A stretch of 64,000 nt of DNA. Origin: Belnapia arida (GTDB lineage: Bacteria; Pseudomonadota; Alphaproteobacteria; Acetobacterales; Acetobacteraceae). Below the pieces are notes generated by a model. That model was not told the origin of the DNA and did no database searches. It saw nothing but the letters and a program-made list of their open reading frames with translations. The stretch spans positions 33,260-97,259 of the forward strand of contig NZ_JAETWB010000011.1 in assembly GCF_016773205.1 (NCBI RefSeq), read 5' to 3'. The position numbers were made by a program, and so were the translations under genes. Within the stretch, counting starts at the first letter, position 1; each line of letters starts with the position of its first letter. Below are positions 26,144 through 35,410 of this stretch, piece by piece.

Positions 26144-26881
26144 GCTTTCCGGCTCCACCAGGGCGAGGTAGTCGAGGGCGAGGCCGGCCGCCGCCAGCCC
26201 CGCCCGCGCCGTTGCCAGTGCCGCTGCAGGGGAAGTGCCGCGGGCCATCGCCTCGATCGCCGCCCGCATCGCGCCCGGCAGCGCCGCCGCCCGGCTGCGC
26301 GCCTCCGGGTCGAGGTAGCGGTTGCGGGAGGACATGGCGAGGCCATCTGCCTCGCGCAGCGTGGGGCAGGGGAGGATGCGCACCGGCAGGTCGAGGTCCC
26401 GCACCATCCGCCGTATCACCTGGAGCTGCTGCCAGTCCTTCTCGCCGAAGGCGGCGACCCGCGCGCCGGTCTGCAGGAAGAGCTTGGCGCAGACCGTGGC
26501 GACGCCGCGGAAATGGCCGGGCCGGGCGGCGCCTTCCCAGCCTTCGGCGGGACCTTCGACCTGGATGGTGGTCGCGCGGTCGGGCGGATACATGGCCTCG
26601 ACGCCCGGCAGCCAGGCGAGGTCGCAGCCGGCCTCGCGTAGCCTGTCCAGGTCGGCTTCCTCCTGCCGCGGATAGCGGGAGAAGTCCTCGCCCGGGCCGA
26701 ATTGCAGCGGGTTGACGAAGATCGAGGCGACAAGGGTGCCGGCTTCGCCCACCTCGCGCCGAGCCGCCGCAAGCAGGGAGAGATGGCCGGGATGCAGCGC
26801 CCCCATGGTCGGCACCAGGGCGACAGGGCCCAGGTCGTCGAGGGCATGGCGGAGGGTCGGCAGGTCTCGGGCGATGCGCAT
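26057..26881 (-). CDS. panC: Pantothenate synthetase
   Basis: PanC joins pantoate and beta-alanine with ATP to give pantothenate, which CoaA then phosphorylates. The 274-residue protein has the HIGH-like PTMGALHPGHLSLL near residue 28, FVNPLQFGPGEDFSRYPR, GVATVCAKLF, FGEKDWQQLQVIRRM and the KMSKS-like MSSRNRYLD. An ATG at 26923 would add 14 low-complexity residues. The shorter start fits family members better and leaves room for promoters before the divergent rlmI-like gene. Neither start has a strong ribosome-binding site. Confidence 0.93.
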   Translation of the reverse strand: MRIARDLPTLRHALDDLGPVALVPTMGALHPGHLSLLAAARREVGEAGTLVASIFVNPLQFGPGEDFSRYPRQEEADLDRLREAGCDLAWLPGVEAMYPPDRATTIQVEGPAEGWEGAARPGHFRGVATVCAKLFLQTGARVAAFGEKDWQQLQVIRRMVRDLDLPVRILPCPTLREADGLAMSSRNRYLDPEARSRAAALPGAMRAAIEAMARGTSPAAALATARAGLAAAGLALDYLALVEPESLCEVEAPPGRLIAAARLGAVRLLDNMPA

Positions 26882-26946
26882 GGCGGCATTGGGCCCCGAA
26901 GGCGCGGCGGCCGCAACCCGCATGGACAGGCGGGGCGGCTGGCGGC

Positions 26947-28143
26947 ATGGTCCGCCGCCTCATGCCGCACCCCCTCATCCGCCTGCTGCCCGGCCGCGAC
27001 CGCCGGGTGAAAACCGGCCATCCCTGGGCCTTCTCCAACGAGATCGTCATGACGCCTGCGGCCAAGGCGCTGCCGCCCGGCGCCGTGGTGCGGCTGGAGG
27101 GGGATGACGGCCAACGCCATGGTACCTGGCTGTTCAATCCGCACAGCCTCATCGCCGCCCGGCGGCTCGACCGGGACCCGGAAGCGGCGATCGATGCTGC
27201 CTGGCTGCGCGGCCGACTGGGTACCGCCCTGGCGCTGCGGGAACGGCTGTTCGATGCGCCGCATTACCGGCTGGTGCATGCCGAGGCGGATGGGCTGCCG
27301 GGCCTCGTCATCGACCGCTACGGCGATGCGCTGGCGCTCCAGGCCAATACCGCCGGGATGGAGGCGCTGACGCCGGCCCTGGTGGAAGCCTTGCAGGGGC
27401 TGGCCGGCCCGCGCCTCATCGTCGCCCGCAACGATGCCACGGTGCGCGGGCTCGAAGGGCTGCCGCAGGAGACGCGGCTGCTGCTCGGCGAGGCCGGGCC
27501 GGTCCATGCCGAGGAGGGCGGGCTGCGCTTCGCCGTTGACCTGCTCGGCGGGCAGAAGACCGGCTGGTTCTTCGACCAGCGCGAGCACCGGGCCCGCGTC
27601 GCCCGGCTCGCCGCGGGTGGCACGATGCTGGATGCCTTCTGCCATACCGGCGGCTTCGGCCTCAGCGCCGCCGCGGCCGGCGCCGCGCGGGTGACGCTGC
27701 TGGACCGCAGCGCCCATGCCCTCGACCTCGCCATGGCGAGCGCGGCGGAGAACGGGCTGGCGGAGCGCGTCTCGGCGGAGCGCGGCGAGGCGCTGGAAGC
27801 GCTGGAGCGGATGGGCCAGTCCGGCACCCGCTATGACATGGTGGTCGCCGACCCGCCGGCTTTTGCCAAGAGCCGTAAGGACCAGCCGGCGGCGCTGCGG
27901 GCCTATGGCAAATTGGCCCGGCTGGCGGCGGGGCTGGTGGCGCCGGGCGGCTTTCTGTTCATCGCCAGTTGCAGCCATCATGTGGCGCCGGGCGAATTCG
28001 CCGATGCGGTGATCTGGGGCATCGGCCGTGCCCGGCGGGAGGGGCGGCTGCTCTTCCAGGGCGGGGCGGGGCCCGATCATCCGGTGCATCCGCTGCTGCC
28101 GGAGAGCGCCTACCTGAAGGCCCTGCTCTTCCAGCTTGCATGA
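26947..28143 (+). CDS. rlmI: RlmI-like class I rRNA (cytosine-5) methyltransferase
   Basis: This 398-residue protein has an N-terminal PUA domain (GRDRRVKTGHPWAFSNE), a linker domain (HAEADGLPGLVIDRYGD) and a Rossmann SAM-binding domain (TMLDAFCHTGGFGLSAAAAG). It also carries DPPAFAKSR and the conserved Cys in IASCSHHV. This is the layout of RlmI, which makes m5C in 23S rRNA. RlmK-type relatives exist, so the exact base is inferred. An alternative ATG lies at 26962. The stop overlaps the next gene start by four bases (ATGA). Confidence 0.85.
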   Translation: MVRRLMPHPLIRLLPGRDRRVKTGHPWAFSNEIVMTPAAKALPPGAVVRLEGDDGQRHGTWLFNPHSLIAARRLDRDPEAAIDAAWLRGRLGTALALRERLFDAPHYRLVHAEADGLPGLVIDRYGDALALQANTAGMEALTPALVEALQGLAGPRLIVARNDATVRGLEGLPQETRLLLGEAGPVHAEEGGLRFAVDLLGGQKTGWFFDQREHRARVARLAAGGTMLDAFCHTGGFGLSAAAAGAARVTLLDRSAHALDLAMASAAENGLAERVSAERGEALEALERMGQSGTRYDMVVADPPAFAKSRKDQPAALRAYGKLARLAAGLVAPGGFLFIASCSHHVAPGEFADAVIWGIGRARREGRLLFQGGAGPDHPVHPLLPESAYLKALLFQLA

Positions 28144-28532
28144 CCGCCGGCCTGATCGCCGCCTATCGCCGCACCACCTACGAGGCCGATGGCGCCCACG
28201 CCCGCATCGGCAGGCGCAGCGCCGCGGTCGATTCGCTGTTGCGGCGTCTCGATGCGCGGGAAGGCGGCTTCGTCACCGCCTGGAACCCCTTGAGCCGGAA
28301 GATGCCGACAGGTTGGAACGACCGCATGCTCGCTCGGCTGCGCGAGGTGGCACATCGCCTGCCGCAGGCCGAGGGCGCAGGCGGCGCCGGGGGCTGGGAG
28401 GAGCGGCACCTGCTGCTTGGCGGCGATGCGCGACGCATCGCCGTGCTTGGCCGACGCTTCCGTCAGGTGGCGATCGTCGCGGTGCGGCGCGGCCAGCCGG
28501 CGCGGCTGGTGATGCTCAGGGCTCAAAGGTAG
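28140..28532 (+). CDS. DUF3293 domain protein
   Basis: This 130-residue protein carries the DUF3293 pattern: AAYRRTTYEADG at the start and GFVTAWNPLSRKM near residue 43. No catalytic residues are known for the family, and its function is unknown. It overlaps the rlmI-like gene by four bases, so it is probably translated from the same mRNA. Its last ten bases overlap the convergent patatin gene. Confidence 0.75.
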   Translation: MTAGLIAAYRRTTYEADGAHARIGRRSAAVDSLLRRLDAREGGFVTAWNPLSRKMPTGWNDRMLARLREVAHRLPQAEGAGGAGGWEERHLLLGGDARRIAVLGRRFRQVAIVAVRRGQPARLVMLRAQR

Positions 28533-29593
28533 CGCTGGATGTCGAGCGTGCTCTCCTTGCCCAGCGTATCGAAATGCCGGGCGAGGAAGCCGTCCGCCGC
28601 CTCGCGCCCGTAGCGGCGGAGGATCTGCAGGAACTCCCAGTCGCCGTTCAGCTTGGTCGAGAGCTTGAACTCCCGCATCCGCTCCTCGTCCTCGATGACG
28701 TGGAGGAAGATGCGGCGGTAGCGCGGCTGCTCCAGCCGCCCGGAATCAAGCAGGCGCTGCACGAAGTCGATCGCCCGCATCTCCGCCATCAGCGAAGCGT
28801 TGAAGTTGATCTCGTTCAGCCGGTTCATGATGTCGGTGGCGCTGGTCGGCAGTTCCGCCCGCATGATGGCGTTGATCTGCACCAGCACGATGTCGGGCGC
28901 GCCCCGCTCGTAGTAAAGCGGCCAGAGCGCCGGGTTGCCGACATAGCCGCCGTCCCAGAAGGCCTCGCCGTCGATCTCGACGGCGCGGAAGACATTCGGC
29001 AGGCAGGCCGAGGCCAGCACCACGTCCGTGCTGATCTCCGCCCGGGTGAAGACGCGCGGCTTGCCCGTCCGCACATTGGTCGCCGAGATGAAGAGGCGCA
29101 CCGCCTTAGGGTCGGTGCGCAGCCGCCGCCAGTCCAGGTTGTCGTCCAGCACCTGCCGCAGCGGGTTGAACTCCATCGGGAAGGGGTTGAACTGGTAGGG
29201 GGAAAAGACGCGGGTCAGCGTCTCGAAGGTCTGATAGGCGACCGAATAGGTTAGATCGAAGCCCCAGAGTGCCTTCTCGAAGGGCGTGTTGCGCAGCGGG
29301 CTGACGGCAAGCCGCGCCGCCACGTCGCGCCACATGCGGTCGAGGGCGGTGATCGCCCCCTCCCGCCCGCCATCCGCCAGGCCCTGGACCAGCACCGCGG
29401 CGTTGATCGCCCCGGCCGAGGCGCCGGAGACGCCGTCGATCGCCAGCCGCTCGTCCTCCAGCAGCCGCTCCAGCACGCCCCAGGTGAAGGCGCCATGCGT
29501 GCCGCCGCCCTGGAGCGCGAGGTTGATCCGCTTGGGCGCCGGCGGCTTCGCCACCGCCGGCGTCGGGATCGCCGCTGAAGCCTCGTCCTCCAT
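28523..29593 (-). CDS. Patatin-like phospholipase
   Basis: This 356-residue protein has the patatin fold: oxyanion loop GGGTHGAFTWGVL near residue 30, catalytic Ser in GVSGASAGAINAA near residue 60, and the dyad Asp in DGGYVGNP near residue 215. All catalytic residues are present. It has no signal peptide, so it acts in the cytoplasm on phospholipids or other acyl esters. Its ATG overlaps the stop of the 3-hydroxybutyrate dehydrogenase gene (TGATG). This linkage suggests a role with polyhydroxybutyrate or lipid turnover, which is an inference from context. Confidence 0.92.
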   Translation of the reverse strand: MEDEASAAIPTPAVAKPPAPKRINLALQGGGTHGAFTWGVLERLLEDERLAIDGVSGASAGAINAAVLVQGLADGGREGAITALDRMWRDVAARLAVSPLRNTPFEKALWGFDLTYSVAYQTFETLTRVFSPYQFNPFPMEFNPLRQVLDDNLDWRRLRTDPKAVRLFISATNVRTGKPRVFTRAEISTDVVLASACLPNVFRAVEIDGEAFWDGGYVGNPALWPLYYERGAPDIVLVQINAIMRAELPTSATDIMNRLNEINFNASLMAEMRAIDFVQRLLDSGRLEQPRYRRIFLHVIEDEERMREFKLSTKLNGDWEFLQILRRYGREAADGFLARHFDTLGKESTLDIQRYL

Positions 29594-30387
29594 CAGGCCG
29601 CCAGCCAGCCCCCGTCGATGGAGAGAGCGGCGCCGTTCACCCCGCCGCTGCCGGGGCCGACCAGGTAGAGCGCCATCTGTGCCACCTCGTCCACCTCGAT
29701 CCAGCGCTTGGAGGGCTGCTTGTCGAGCAGGTAATCCTCGAGCGCCTGCTGCTCCGAGACGCCATGCTCCTTGGCGAGCGGGCCGACCTGCGCCTCCGCC
29801 AGCGGCGTGCGGACGAAGCCGGGGCAGATGGCGTTGCAGGTGATCGGCAGCTTCGCCACCTCGAGCGCCACGGTCTTGGTCATGCCGACGACCGCATGCT
29901 TGGCCGAGACATAGGCGACCTTGTGCGGCGAGGCGACGAGGCCGTGCGCCGAGGCGACGTTGATGATCCGGCCCCAGTTGCGTGCCTTCATTCCAGGCAG
30001 CGCCGCCTTGATGGCGTGGAAGTTGGAGGCGAAGTTGATGGCGATGATGGCGTCGAACTTGTCGTCCGGAAATTCGTCGACCGGGGCGACGAACTGGATG
30101 CCGGCATTGTTGACGAGGATGTCGATCCTGCCGAGCGCCGCCTCGGCCTCGCGGACCATCTGCCGCACTGCCTCGGGCTTCGAGAGGTCGGCTGCCGAAT
30201 AGGGCGCGTCGCCGCCGCCCTGCAGGGCACCGATCTCGGCCCGCGCCTTGGCGATCTCCTCCGGCTTGCCGAAGCCGTTCAGCATCACCTTCGCCCCGGC
30301 CTCGGCATAAATCTTCGCGATGCCGAGCCCGATGCCGCTGGTGCTGCCGGTGACGAGCGCTGTGCGCCCCGCGAGAACCTGATCCAT
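29593..30387 (-). CDS. bdhA: 3-hydroxybutyrate dehydrogenase
   Basis: This SDR of 264 residues closely matches bacterial D-3-hydroxybutyrate dehydrogenases, which interconvert 3-hydroxybutyrate and acetoacetate with NAD. It shows LVTGSTSGIGLGIA, VMLNGFG, VNNAGIQFVAPVDEFP, the catalytic block INVASAHGLVASPHKVAYV with YVSAK, and the C-terminal SIDGGWLAA. The family-typical substrate residues Gln (GIQF) and His (SAHGLV) are present. The start at 30387 has AAAGGAG upstream. The patatin gene follows with a one-base overlap. Confidence 0.9.
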   Translation of the reverse strand: MDQVLAGRTALVTGSTSGIGLGIAKIYAEAGAKVMLNGFGKPEEIAKARAEIGALQGGGDAPYSAADLSKPEAVRQMVREAEAALGRIDILVNNAGIQFVAPVDEFPDDKFDAIIAINFASNFHAIKAALPGMKARNWGRIINVASAHGLVASPHKVAYVSAKHAVVGMTKTVALEVAKLPITCNAICPGFVRTPLAEAQVGPLAKEHGVSEQQALEDYLLDKQPSKRWIEVDEVAQMALYLVGPGSGGVNGAALSIDGGWLAA

Positions 30388-30428
30388 ACGTCTGAACTCC
30401 TTTAGCCCCGGTGGCGGCATGAATGCCC

Positions 30429-31889
30429 CTAAGGCAGATGTTTCAGCAAGCCGACGAGACGTTTCGTGAAGGGTGAGAGAAGCTTCGGCGCGTAATAATC
30501 CCCGGCGGCGCGTTTCGCGGCCTCGGCCAGGGTGGGGTAGGGCAGGACCATGCCGGCCAGCGCCGAGAGCGGCAGGCGGCGGCCGATCATCAGCCCGAAC
30601 ATCCCGGCCATCTCGCCCGCATGCGGCGCCAGCACCCCGGCGCCGAGCAGCCGCCCGCCCTTGCCCACCACCAGCTTGACGAGGCCATCGGTCAGCCCCT
30701 CGGCGGCCGCGCGGTCATTCTCGGCGACCGGCCAGCGGAGGATGGAAAGTTCGGCATGGCCCGCCTCGCGCGCCTCCGCCTCGGTCAGGCCGATCTGCGC
30801 CAGCTCGGGGTCGGCATAGGTGACGCGGGGCAGGGCGGCGTAGCTCACCTTGGTGAAGGGCAGGCGGAACAGCATGGAGCGGACCAGGATGCCGGCATGC
30901 TGGCTCGCCACATGGGTGAAGGCACGCGGGCCGATCCCCTGCGGATCGGCAATGTCGCCCATCGCCCAGACCCGCCTGTTGGAGACGGATCGAAGATCGG
31001 CCCGGGTCACGATGCCGCGCGGGCTCGCCTCGACTCCGGCCGTCACCAGGTCGAGCCCGGCAAGCCGCGGCGTCCGGCCGATGGCGAGCAGCAGATGCGT
31101 CCCCGCGATGCGGATGCCATCCTCCAGCACGGCGACGACGCCGGCCTGGGCGGCGAGGCTGTCCGGCTCCAGCTGCTTGAGGCGGACGACCTTGACCCCC
31201 TCGCGGAATTCGACGCCGTCGCGGACCAGCGCGGCCTTGAGGCCCTCGGCCAGCTCCGGATCCTCCCGCGAGGCGATGCGCGGCCCAGCCTCGATGACGG
31301 TGACGAGGCAGCCGAGCCGGGCATGGGCCTGGGCCATCTCAAGGCCGATCGGCCCGCCGCCCAGGATGATGAGGTGCCCGGGCGGCTCCTCCAGGTCGAA
31401 CAGCGTCTCGTTGGTCAGCCATGGCACGCCGTCGAGCCCTGGCAGGTCCGGCACCACCGCGCTGCTGCCGGCGGCGATGACGGCCCGGCGGAAGGTCAGG
31501 CGCCGCCCGCCGGCCTCGATCTCGTCGGGAGCGATGAAATGCGCCGAGGCCTCGATCACCTCGACGCCCATGCCACGGAAGCGGGCGGCGCTGTCATTCG
31601 GCGCGATGCGGGCGATGGCGCCATGGACATGGGCGCGCACCCCGGCCCAATCGATCTCGGGCGGCGGCAGGCGGATGCCGAAGCGCGCCGCCTGCCGCGC
31701 CGAGGCGGCGGCATGGGCCGCGGCAAGCAGTGCCTTCGAGGGCACGCAGCCATAGTTGAGGCAGTCGCCGCCCATCCGCCCGCGCTCGATCAGCGCGACC
31801 CTGAGGCCGAGCCCGGCCGAGATGGACGCGACCGACAGCCCGGCCGCGCCCGCGCCGATGACCACCACGTCGAAATCCGGCATGCGCAT
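30429..31889 (-). CDS. FAD-dependent pyridine nucleotide-disulfide oxidoreductase
   Basis: This 486-residue protein belongs to the dihydrolipoamide dehydrogenase/mercuric reductase family. FAD binding is by [19 protein letters not shown], the redox disulfide is in [13 protein letters not shown] (Cys43 and Cys48), the NAD site is [20 protein letters not shown], and [10 protein letters not shown] binds the flavin again. The C-terminal region reads [15 protein letters not shown]. Where Lpd-type enzymes have a His-containing catalytic loop, the His position here is Leu, so it is probably not a true lipoamide dehydrogenase. No 2-oxoacid dehydrogenase genes are adjacent. The start could be 31889 or the ATG two codons later. 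Confidence 0.85.
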   Translation of the reverse strand: MRMPDFDVVVIGAGAAGLSVASISAGLGLRVALIERGRMGGDCLNYGCVPSKALLAAAHAAASARQAARFGIRLPPPEIDWAGVRAHVHGAIARIAPNDSAARFRGMGVEVIEASAHFIAPDEIEAGGRRLTFRRAVIAAGSSAVVPDLPGLDGVPWLTNETLFDLEEPPGHLIILGGGPIGLEMAQAHARLGCLVTVIEAGPRIASREDPELAEGLKAALVRDGVEFREGVKVVRLKQLEPDSLAAQAGVVAVLEDGIRIAGTHLLLAIGRTPRLAGLDLVTAGVEASPRGIVTRADLRSVSNRRVWAMGDIADPQGIGPRAFTHVASQHAGILVRSMLFRLPFTKVSYAALPRVTYADPELAQIGLTEAEAREAGHAELSILRWPVAENDRAAAEGLTDGLVKLVVGKGGRLLGAGVLAPHAGEMAGMFGLMIGRRLPLSALAGMVLPYPTLAEAAKRAAGDYYAPKLLSPFTKRLVGLLKHLP

Positions 31890-31968
31890 CCCCGTGCTCA
31901 GCAGAGTTAAGGTGTCGGCGCGGGGGTTACGCCAGCCGGCCGCGCAGCGCCAGAGCGCCCGGCTGCGA

Positions 31969-31998
31969 TTGACGCCGCCCCCATCCCCTCCCTATACG
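31969..31998 (+). promoter_or_regulatory. Sigma-70-type promoter for the rpmH operon
   Basis: TTGACG at 31969-31974 and TATACG at 31993-31998 are separated by 18 bp, in a non-coding gap 109 bases before the rpmH start. The fit to the housekeeping consensus is good, and a strong promoter is expected here. The rest of the 217-bp gap shows nothing else. Confidence 0.7.
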
Positions 31999-32106
31999 TT
32001 CCCGCCTTCGCCGGGACCCAGCCGCAAGGGTCGCCGGCCGTTCGCGCAAGTCCTCCGGGCAATTCCCCTCGGGACACGGCCGGACGAACCCAGTCGGAGA
32101 TCGATC

Positions 32107-32241
32107 GTGAAGCGTACCTACCAGCCCTCCAAGCTCGTCCGGAAGCGCCGGCATGGCTTCCGCGCCCGCATGGCGACGGTCGGTGGCCGCAAGGTGCTGG
32201 CCAACCGCCGCTCCAAGGGCCGCTCCAAGCTCAGCGCCTGA
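32107..32241 (+). CDS. rpmH: 50S ribosomal protein L34
   Basis: This 44-residue protein ([20 protein letters not shown]...) is L34 without any doubt. It is very basic and binds 23S rRNA in the large subunit. It starts with GTG at 32107. It heads the widely conserved rpmH-rnpA-yidD-yidC order. No dnaA gene or DnaA-box cluster is visible beside it, as is common in this class. Confidence 0.98.
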   Translation: MKRTYQPSKLVRKRRHGFRARMATVGGRKVLANRRSKGRSKLSA

Positions 32242-32262
32242 CGGGCCGCGGGGGAATTCCGC

Positions 32263-32622
32263 ATGCCGGGCCGCCTTCCCCGGCTGACCAAGCGCCGCGA
32301 ATTCCTCCGGGTCGCCAGCCGGGGCCGGAAGGCCGCGCGCCCCTCCCTGGTGCTGCAGGCCCTGCCGCAGCCCGAAGGGCAGGTGCGACTCGGCTTCACC
32401 GCCACTAAGAAGATCGGCAATGCCGTCATCCGCAACCGCGCCAAGCGCCGGCTGCGGGAGGCGGCACGACTGACCTTGGCAGGCTTGGCCCAGGGCGAGA
32501 CCCCGCCGCAGGGCTGGGACCTCGTGCTCATCGCCCGCGACGGGACTGGTGCCCGTCCCTGGGATAAATTGCTCGCTGACCTGCGCGGCGCCCTTCGCCA
32601 AGCCGGTGTGACGCCCGAATGA
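32263..32622 (+). CDS. rnpA: Ribonuclease P protein component
   Basis: The 119-residue protein is the basic subunit of RNase P, which trims the 5' ends of tRNA precursors. The family core is intact: LTKRREFLRVASRGRK at the start, VRLGFTATKKIGNAVIRNR and the RNA-binding RNRAKRRLRE helix. It follows rpmH after 21 bp and overlaps yidD by four bases. Confidence 0.96.
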   Translation: MPGRLPRLTKRREFLRVASRGRKAARPSLVLQALPQPEGQVRLGFTATKKIGNAVIRNRAKRRLREAARLTLAGLAQGETPPQGWDLVLIARDGTGARPWDKLLADLRGALRQAGVTPE

Positions 32623-32858
32623 GCGCCGCCGGAACCGCATTGAAGGGGGCCGTCCTCGCCTATCAATGGACGCTGCGGCCGGTGCTCGGCTGCAATTGCC
32701 GCTTCTATCCCTCCTGCAGCGACTATGCGCTGGAGGCGCTCGGCACCCATGGCGCGCTGCGCGGCGCTTGGATAGCCACGGGGCGCATCCTCCGCTGCAA
32801 CCCCTGGCACCCTGGCGGCTACGACCCGGTGCCGCCCCAGACCCTGCCGAAAGGCTGA
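32619..32858 (+). CDS. yidD: Membrane protein insertion efficiency factor
   Basis: This 79-residue protein has the YidD pattern: YQWTLRPVLGCNCRFYPSCS with clustered cysteines, then DYALEALGTHGALRG and LRCNPWHPGGYDPVP. YidD is a small peripheral inner-membrane protein that helps YidC-dependent insertion. It overlaps rnpA by four bases and is followed by yidC nine bases later. Confidence 0.95.
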   Translation: MSAAGTALKGAVLAYQWTLRPVLGCNCRFYPSCSDYALEALGTHGALRGAWIATGRILRCNPWHPGGYDPVPPQTLPKG

Positions 32859-32867
32859 AGCTTTTCC

Positions 32868-34655
32868 ATGGACCAGAAGCGCCTCTTCGTGGCGATCGCC
32901 ATCTCGATCGGCATCCTGCTGGCATTCGATGCCCTGAACCGCCCAGCGCGGGAGGCGCAGCGCGTGCAGCAGCAGCAGGCGGCCGAGGCGCAGCAGCCGG
33001 CGCCGACGCCCGGCCCGGCCGGGCCGCTCCGCGCGCCAACCGATGCCTCGCCCGCCTCCGGCACGCCGACGACGCCCGCCGCGCGCCTGCCTGTAGAGGG
33101 GCCACGCGTGCAGGGCACGCTCTCCCTCCGCGGCGCCCGGCTGGATGACCTGGTGCTGCGCGGCTACCGCGAGACGGTCGATCAGAACTCGTCGCTCGTC
33201 CGGCTGTTCGCGCCGCGCGAGGGCGGCGCGCCCTACTACGCGCAATGGGGCTGGACGGCCGCCGATGGCCGCACCCGCGTGCCGGCCAACGACACGGACT
33301 GGGCGGCGGAAGGCAGCGCGCTGGCGCCTGCCTCTCCGGTGACGCTGCGCTGGGACAACGGGCAGGGTCAGGTCTTCGAGATCGGGCTCTCGCTCGATGA
33401 GAACTACATGCTCACCGCCGAGCAACGCGTGCGCAACAACGGCGTCGAGCCGGTGCAGGTGCTGCCCTGGTCGCGCATCCGCCGGGAGAGCACGCCGCCG
33501 ACCCAGGGCTTCTACATCCTGCACGAAGGCTTCGTCGGCGTGCTCGACGGGCGGCTGCGGGAAGAGACCTACGGCAACGCCAAGAGCGAGGCGGCCAAGC
33601 GCAGCGGCGCCGCCTTCGAGCAGGAAACCGGGGCGGGCTGGGCCGGCTTCACCGACAAGTATTGGCTGACCGCCCTTTCGCCCGTCGATCCGGCGCAGCG
33701 CTACCGCGCCGCCTACCGCCACACCACCGAGGCCGGGCCGCGCGGACCGGAGGATCGCTGGCAGGTCGATTTCGCCCCGGTCGCACCGCAGAGCATCGCC
33801 CCAGGCGCCAGCGCCGCCAATGGCATCCGTCTTTTCGCTGGTGCCAAGGAGGTGCGGCTGCTCGACAGCTATGGCGAGCGGCTCGGCATCCCGGACTTCG
33901 ACAAGGCCGTCGATTTCGGTTGGTTCTACTTCCTAACCAAGCCGTTCTTCTACGCGCTGGACTGGCTCTTCACCATCTTCGGCAACTTCGGCGTCGCTAT
34001 CCTGGTCTTCACCCTGGCGCTGAAGGCGGCCTTCTTCCCGCTGGCCAACAAGGCCTACAAGTCGATGAGCCGGATGAAGATCCTCGGCCCGAAGATGCAG
34101 GAGATCCGCGAGCGGCATAAGGAGGACCCGGCCAAGGCCCAGGCCGAGATGATGGCGCTCTATCGGACGGAGAAGATCAACCCAGCCTCCGGCTGCCTGC
34201 CCATCCTCATCCAGATCCCGGTCTTCTTCGCACTCTACAAGGTGCTCTTCGTCACCATCGAGATGCGGCATGCGCCCTTCTTCGGATGGATCCACGACCT
34301 CTCGGCGCCCGACCCGACCAACCTGTTCAATCTGTTCGGGCTCATCCCCTACGACCCGATGCAGCTGACGCACTACCTGCACATGCCGGCCTGGGCGCTG
34401 ATCATGGGCGCCACCATGTACTTCCAGCAGAAGCTGAACCCGCAGCCGCCGGACCCGATCCAGGCGAAGATCTTCCAATGGATGCCGGTGATCTTCACCT
34501 TCATGCTGGCGAGCTTCCCTGCCGGTCTCGTCATCTACTGGTCCTGGAATAACCTGCTTTCCATCCTGCAGCAGCGCTACATCATGGCGCTGGAGGCGAA
34601 GCGCGGGGGCGGCAAGCCCGGCCTCGCCGTGCCGGCCGTGGCGAAGAAGGGCTGA
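32868..34655 (+). CDS. yidC: Membrane protein insertase YidC
   Basis: This 595-residue insertase has an N-terminal membrane segment (LFVAIAISIGILLAFDAL), a Pro/Gln-rich linker, a large periplasmic beta domain (~80-360) and the conserved insertase core. The core includes YFLTKPFFYALDWLFTIFGN, the cytoplasmic coiled coil MKILGPKMQEIRERHKEDP and NPASGCLPILIQIPVFFALY. It inserts and folds inner-membrane proteins with or without SecYEG. Its stop overlaps the engB start (TGATG), so the two are coupled. Confidence 0.97.
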   Translation: MDQKRLFVAIAISIGILLAFDALNRPAREAQRVQQQQAAEAQQPAPTPGPAGPLRAPTDASPASGTPTTPAARLPVEGPRVQGTLSLRGARLDDLVLRGYRETVDQNSSLVRLFAPREGGAPYYAQWGWTAADGRTRVPANDTDWAAEGSALAPASPVTLRWDNGQGQVFEIGLSLDENYMLTAEQRVRNNGVEPVQVLPWSRIRRESTPPTQGFYILHEGFVGVLDGRLREETYGNAKSEAAKRSGAAFEQETGAGWAGFTDKYWLTALSPVDPAQRYRAAYRHTTEAGPRGPEDRWQVDFAPVAPQSIAPGASAANGIRLFAGAKEVRLLDSYGERLGIPDFDKAVDFGWFYFLTKPFFYALDWLFTIFGNFGVAILVFTLALKAAFFPLANKAYKSMSRMKILGPKMQEIRERHKEDPAKAQAEMMALYRTEKINPASGCLPILIQIPVFFALYKVLFVTIEMRHAPFFGWIHDLSAPDPTNLFNLFGLIPYDPMQLTHYLHMPAWALIMGATMYFQQKLNPQPPDPIQAKIFQWMPVIFTFMLASFPAGLVIYWSWNNLLSILQQRYIMALEAKRGGGKPGLAVPAVAKKG

Positions 34656-35356
34656 TGGTCGAGCACGCGCTGCCCGCCAACGCCGCCATCCTGGCGGGCG
34701 GCCTCAGCGAGGCGCGGACCGAGGCGGAGCGGGCCACGCTGATCGAGGCGGGGCGGCAGCTCTTCACCAAGCCCTGCACTTTCTTCTACGCCTCGCAGAA
34801 GATCGACCAGCTGCCACCCGCGGAGGGGCCGGAGATTGCCTTCTGCGGTCGGTCCAACGTCGGCAAGTCGTCGCTGGTGAATGCGCTTACCGGGCAGAAT
34901 GCTCTGGCCCGCGTCTCGCACACGCCAGGGCGGACCAAACAGCTCAACTTCTTCAATCTCGGCGACCAGCTCACGCTGGTCGACATGCCGGGCTATGGCT
35001 ATGCCCAGGCCTCGAAGAGCGTGAAGGCCGATTGGCAGGGGTTGATGTTCGACTTCCTGCGTGGCCGGGCGACCCTGCGGCGCGTCATCCTCCTGCTCGA
35101 TGCGCGGATCGAGACCAAGGCCGGCGACCGGGCGGCGATGAGCCTGCTGACCGAGGCGGCCGTGCCCTTCCAGATCGTCCTCACCAAGGCCGACGACGCC
35201 AAGCCCTGGTGGCTGAAGCAGCGCATCGCCGAGGCCGAGAAGCTTGCCCGCGAGGAGACCGCCGGCCACCCGCTGGTGCTCGTCACCAGCAGCCGGACGG
35301 GGCAGGGGATCCCCGAATTGCGCGCCGAGATGGCTTCGCTCGCCCGTACGGCTTGA
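34655..35356 (+). CDS. engB: Ribosome biogenesis GTP-binding protein EngB/YsxC
   Basis: This TRAFAC-class GTPase of 233 residues shows G1 (CGRSNVGKSSLVNALTG), a G2-like RVSHTPGRTKQLNFFN, G3 (VDMPGYG) and G4 (LTKAD). EngB helps late assembly of the 50S subunit. It carries an N-terminal extension of ~40 residues before the FFYASQKIDQLP block, as is usual in Alphaproteobacteria. It lies between yidC and argB, the conserved order. Confidence 0.95.
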   Translation: MVEHALPANAAILAGGLSEARTEAERATLIEAGRQLFTKPCTFFYASQKIDQLPPAEGPEIAFCGRSNVGKSSLVNALTGQNALARVSHTPGRTKQLNFFNLGDQLTLVDMPGYGYAQASKSVKADWQGLMFDFLRGRATLRRVILLLDARIETKAGDRAAMSLLTEAAVPFQIVLTKADDAKPWWLKQRIAEAEKLAREETAGHPLVLVTSSRTGQGIPELRAEMASLARTA

Positions 35357-35410
35357 CCGCCCGCGGTGGGGCCCCTACAGCCCCCGCGCCAGTTCCGGAG
35401 AGCCCGGCCG

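Noticed and set aside
31890-32106. Replication origin next to rpmH
   Set aside because: No dnaA gene and no cluster of DnaA boxes is visible. The region is explained by a promoter.
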